Shown piece after piece: positions 7,250-9,446 of a stretch of 9,446 nt of DNA. The stretch spans positions 1 through 9,446 of the forward strand of contig JPUR01000174.1 in assembly GCA_001321835.1 (NCBI GenBank), read 5' to 3'. Both the position numbers and the translations under genes were made by a program. The notes under the pieces are model-generated. The model was not told the DNA's origin and made no database searches. It was given only the letters and a program-made list of their open reading frames with translations. Source of the stretch: Marinosulfonomonas sp. PRT-SC04 (GTDB taxonomy: Bacteria; Pseudomonadota; Alphaproteobacteria; Rhodobacterales; Rhodobacteraceae). Within the stretch, counting starts at the first letter, position 1, and every line of letters begins with the position of its first letter.

Positions 7250-8589
7250 ACCGCGGCCTCAACCGCTGCCACGATGTCGCCAATCACCGCGTCCAGCAGC
7301 GCTTGATCTTCGCATTCGCCCATCACCCGGATCAATGGCTCGGTGCCGGATTTTCGGATCAGCAACCGCCCGTTTGCCGCCAAACGCGCCTCGCCATCGG
7401 CAATCGCCGCTTTGACTGCCGCGTCCAATAGTGGTTCTTTGGCCGCATCATAGCGCACATTGCTGAGTTTTTGTGGCACGGTCTCAAAGCTGTGGGTCAA
7501 CGCACTGGCCGGCTTGCCAGTTTCCAGCATCGCCGCCAAAAACTGCAGGCCCGCAATAAGCCCATCGCCGGTGGTGGCGTAATCGGTCATCACGATATGA
7601 CCCGATTGCTCGCCGCCCAAATTCCAGCCATTGGCGCGCATCGCCTCGACCACATAACGATCGCCAACCGCCGTGCGATGCAAGTCAATCCCCTGCCCCG
7701 CGAGATAGCGCTCGAGCCCAAGATTAGACATCACCGTCGCCACCAAAGTGTTGCCCTTCAACATGCCGTTTTTGGCCCAACGTGTTGCCATCAACGCCAT
7801 CAGCTGATCGCCATCAGCGACCTCGCCCTTCTCGTCAATGATCATCACCCGATCCGCGTCACCATCCAAACAAATACCAACATCCGCGCCATGTTGCACC
7901 ACGGCTTCAGCGGCGGTCTGCGGGTGGGTCGAACCGCAATCCTGATTGATATTAAAGCCGTTCGGAGTAACCCCAACAGGGATCACTTCACACCCCAACT
8001 CCCACAAAGCCTCAGGCGCAACGCGGTACGCCGCCCCATTGGCACAATCCACAACCACCTTTAGCCCCGCCAACCCCTTTTTGCCCGTAAAGGTCGTCTT
8101 GGCGTATTCGACATAGCGACCACTGGCATCATCGATACGCTTGGCCCGGCCAATATTTTGGGGTTGGGCTGGCTCAATCTCGCTTGCCAGCAACCGCTCG
8201 ATTTCATCCTGCGCCTCGTCCGACAATTTAAAGCCATCGGGGCCGAAAAACTTGATGCCATTGTCGTAATGCGGATTGTGGCTGGCGGAAATCATGATGC
8301 CCAGATCGGCGCGCATACTGCGGGTCAAAAACCCAACCGCAGGGGTTGGCACCGGCCCCAGCAGCAGCACATTCATCCCCGTACTGGTCAGCCCAGCGGT
8401 CAGCGCATTTTCCAACATATAGCCCGACAGACGGGTGTCTTTGCCAATCACCACGCGGTGACGATTTTGCCCACCCGTGCGAAAATACCGGCCAGCCGCA
8501 GCTCCCAGTTTCAACGCCACCTCGGCCGTCATTGGATAGGTATTCGCCCGCCCGCGCACGCCATCAGTGCCAAATAATTTACCACTCAT
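7246..8589 (-). CDS. glmM: Phosphoglucosamine mutase
   Basis: GlmM interconverts glucosamine-6-phosphate and glucosamine-1-phosphate, feeding UDP-GlcNAc synthesis for peptidoglycan and lipid A. The 447-residue product has the four alpha-D-phosphohexomutase sites: the start [10 protein letters not shown], the phosphoserine loop [16 protein letters not shown] (catalytic S103), the Mg loop DGDADR (D242, D244, D246), the sugar-binding GGEQSGH (325-331), and the phosphate-binding [10 protein letters not shown] (412-421). The ATG at 8589 was taken because the family begins a few residues before KLFGTDG and GTGAGAG precedes it; a GTG at 8601 overlapping the folP stop would add four residues. It lies eight bases downstream of folP on the same strand, so the two are very likely co-transcribed. 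The C-terminus converges with the exporter gene and no terminator hairpin with a U tract is visible there. Confidence 0.98.
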   Translation of the reverse strand: MSGKLFGTDGVRGRANTYPMTAEVALKLGAAAGRYFRTGGQNRHRVVIGKDTRLSGYMLENALTAGLTSTGMNVLLLGPVPTPAVGFLTRSMRADLGIMISASHNPHYDNGIKFFGPDGFKLSDEAQDEIERLLASEIEPAQPQNIGRAKRIDDASGRYVEYAKTTFTGKKGLAGLKVVVDCANGAAYRVAPEALWELGCEVIPVGVTPNGFNINQDCGSTHPQTAAEAVVQHGADVGICLDGDADRVMIIDEKGEVADGDQLMALMATRWAKNGMLKGNTLVATVMSNLGLERYLAGQGIDLHRTAVGDRYVVEAMRANGWNLGGEQSGHIVMTDYATTGDGLIAGLQFLAAMLETGKPASALTHSFETVPQKLSNVRYDAAKEPLLDAAVKAAIADGEARLAANGRLLIRKSGTEPLIRVMGECEDQALLDAVIGDIVAAVEAAV

Positions 8590-8597
8590 TTTTACTC

Positions 8598-9446
8598 TCA
8601 CTTTGTCGCTATTACGGCCATTTGCATCGCCAACGCTTGTTTTGTAGGCTTTATATCATGAACCCGCAGCATCTGAACACCCTGCGAGGCCGCCATTTGC
8701 GCCACTGAAACCGAGCCGAATGCGCGGTCCTTTGCCGACTGTGCGCCGATTATGTCACCAATGAATTTTTTACGTGATGCGCCCAGCAAAATCACACAGC
8801 CCAAAGTATGGAACAGGCTGATATCACGCAACAATGCCAGATTGTGCTCTGGTCGCTTGCCAAAGCCGATTCCCGGATCAACCATGATGCGTGCCCGCGG
8901 AATTCCGGCGGCTTCTGCGATCTGGATACGGTTTTCCAGATGGTCATAAACGTCTAGCAATACGTCTGCATAACGCGGCTCGGCTTGCATGGTTTTTGGC
9001 ACCCCTTGGGCATGCATCAAACACACCGGCACTTGGGTCTTGGCCGCCACATTCGCCATTTCCACGTCATGGCTAAAGGCGGACACGTCATTGATTAAAT
9101 CGGCCCCGGCACCGATCGCGGCCTGTGCGACAGCCGCGTTTCGGGTGTCGATGGAAATTGGTATTTGAAGCTCTGATCTGATTGCAGAAATCACCGGTGC
9201 AGTGCGCGAAACCTCAACATCAATGGGCACAACATCCGCACCCGGGCGAGTTGATTCACCACCAATATCCAAAATATCCGCACCCTCATCCAACATCTGT
9301 CGGGCATATTCCAAGGCATCTTTAGCAGCATGGAAATCACCACCATCCGAGAAACTGTCAGGCGTCACATTCAAAATGCCCATGAGGCGCGGCACCTCAA
9401 AACTTAGCCCCGCCATCGGCGCGCGAGGGGCCGAAATTCGCTGCAC
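8598..9446 (-). CDS. folP: Dihydropteroate synthase (5' end beyond the window)
   Basis: FolP condenses 6-hydroxymethyl-dihydropterin pyrophosphate with p-aminobenzoate to dihydropteroate in folate synthesis and is the sulfonamide target. The 282 residues in view hold the TIM-barrel landmarks in order: [13 protein letters not shown] (24-36), GGESTRPGA (62-70), SIDTR (98-102), INDVSAF (118-124), DPGIGFGK (190-197), [11 protein letters not shown] (220-230) and RVHD (261-264). The Phe and Pro in the first two loops, where resistance changes occur in E. coli (F28, P64), look wild-type. The first codon at the window edge is GTG, but the frame is open there; alphaproteobacterial FolP proteins often have a longer N-terminus, so the true start probably lies outside. 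It stops eight bases before the glmM ATG, matching the widespread folP-glmM order. Confidence 0.97.
   Translation of the reverse strand: MQRISAPRAPMAGLSFEVPRLMGILNVTPDSFSDGGDFHAAKDALEYARQMLDEGADILDIGGESTRPGADVVPIDVEVSRTAPVISAIRSELQIPISIDTRNAAVAQAAIGAGADLINDVSAFSHDVEMANVAAKTQVPVCLMHAQGVPKTMQAEPRYADVLLDVYDHLENRIQIAEAAGIPRARIMVDPGIGFGKRPEHNLALLRDISLFHTLGCVILLGASRKKFIGDIIGAQSAKDRAFGSVSVAQMAASQGVQMLRVHDIKPTKQALAMQMAVIATK

Noticed and set aside
8598..8601. A GTG start for glmM overlapping the folP stop (GTGA), implying tight coupling
   Set aside because: GlmM proteins normally start only a few residues before KLFGTDG, and the ATG at 8589 has a GTGAGAG ribosome-site-like sequence ahead, so the overlap is probably incidental.

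Overview
The window looks like ordinary chromosome of an alphaproteobacterium, most likely a Rhodobacterales (Roseobacter-group) member. This is inferred from the character of the FolP, GlmM, KARI, FCD-GntR and class V aminotransferase proteins and from local gene order; it has not been checked by any search. The window holds eight apparently functional genes (one cut by the right edge), one inactivated transposase gene and one broken glycosyltransferase gene. I see no tRNA, rRNA, CRISPR array or phage genes.

Layout. (1) Positions 1-1158 are the right end of an IS21-family insertion sequence. Its transposase gene istA runs leftward out of the window and is interrupted by an in-frame TAG at 560-562. 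The end of the element carries two related 21-bp repeats and appears to stop at 1158. (2) Directly after it, 1159-1430 is the C-terminal piece of a family-2-type membrane glycosyltransferase, apparently cut by the IS insertion. (3) 1432-2088 (minus) is an FCD-type GntR repressor, divergent from a HAD-family pyrimidine 5'-nucleotidase-like gene at 2189-2839, with an imperfect palindrome between them. (4) A 21-bp perfect hairpin at 2853-2903 separates that gene from a convergent class V aminotransferase (2922-4049, minus). (5) Upstream of the aminotransferase on the same strand are two different Lrp/AsnC regulators overlapping by ATGA (4128-4583 and 4580-5035). They are divergent from ilvC, ketol-acid reductoisomerase (5173-6195, plus), which has its own terminator. 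(6) An EamA/DMT exporter (6329-7249, plus) converges on glmM (7246-8589, minus), the two sharing one TTAA as both stop codons. glmM follows folP (8598 to beyond the right edge, minus).

How the genes fit together. The central block (aminotransferase, lrp, lrp, then divergent ilvC) looks like an amino-acid-responsive module: ilvC makes the branched-chain precursor dihydroxy acids, and Lrp-type regulators beside it are natural candidates to control it and the aminotransferase. folP-glmM is a widely conserved pairing of folate synthesis with the first committed hexosamine step toward peptidoglycan and LPS. The left end records a mobile-element insertion that destroyed a surface-polysaccharide-type gene, followed or accompanied by decay of the transposase itself.

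I did not find convincing evidence of a wholly new biological system. The parts most worth a second look are the nested inverted repeat in the aminotransferase leader, the tandem Lrp pair, and the IS-disrupted glycosyltransferase.
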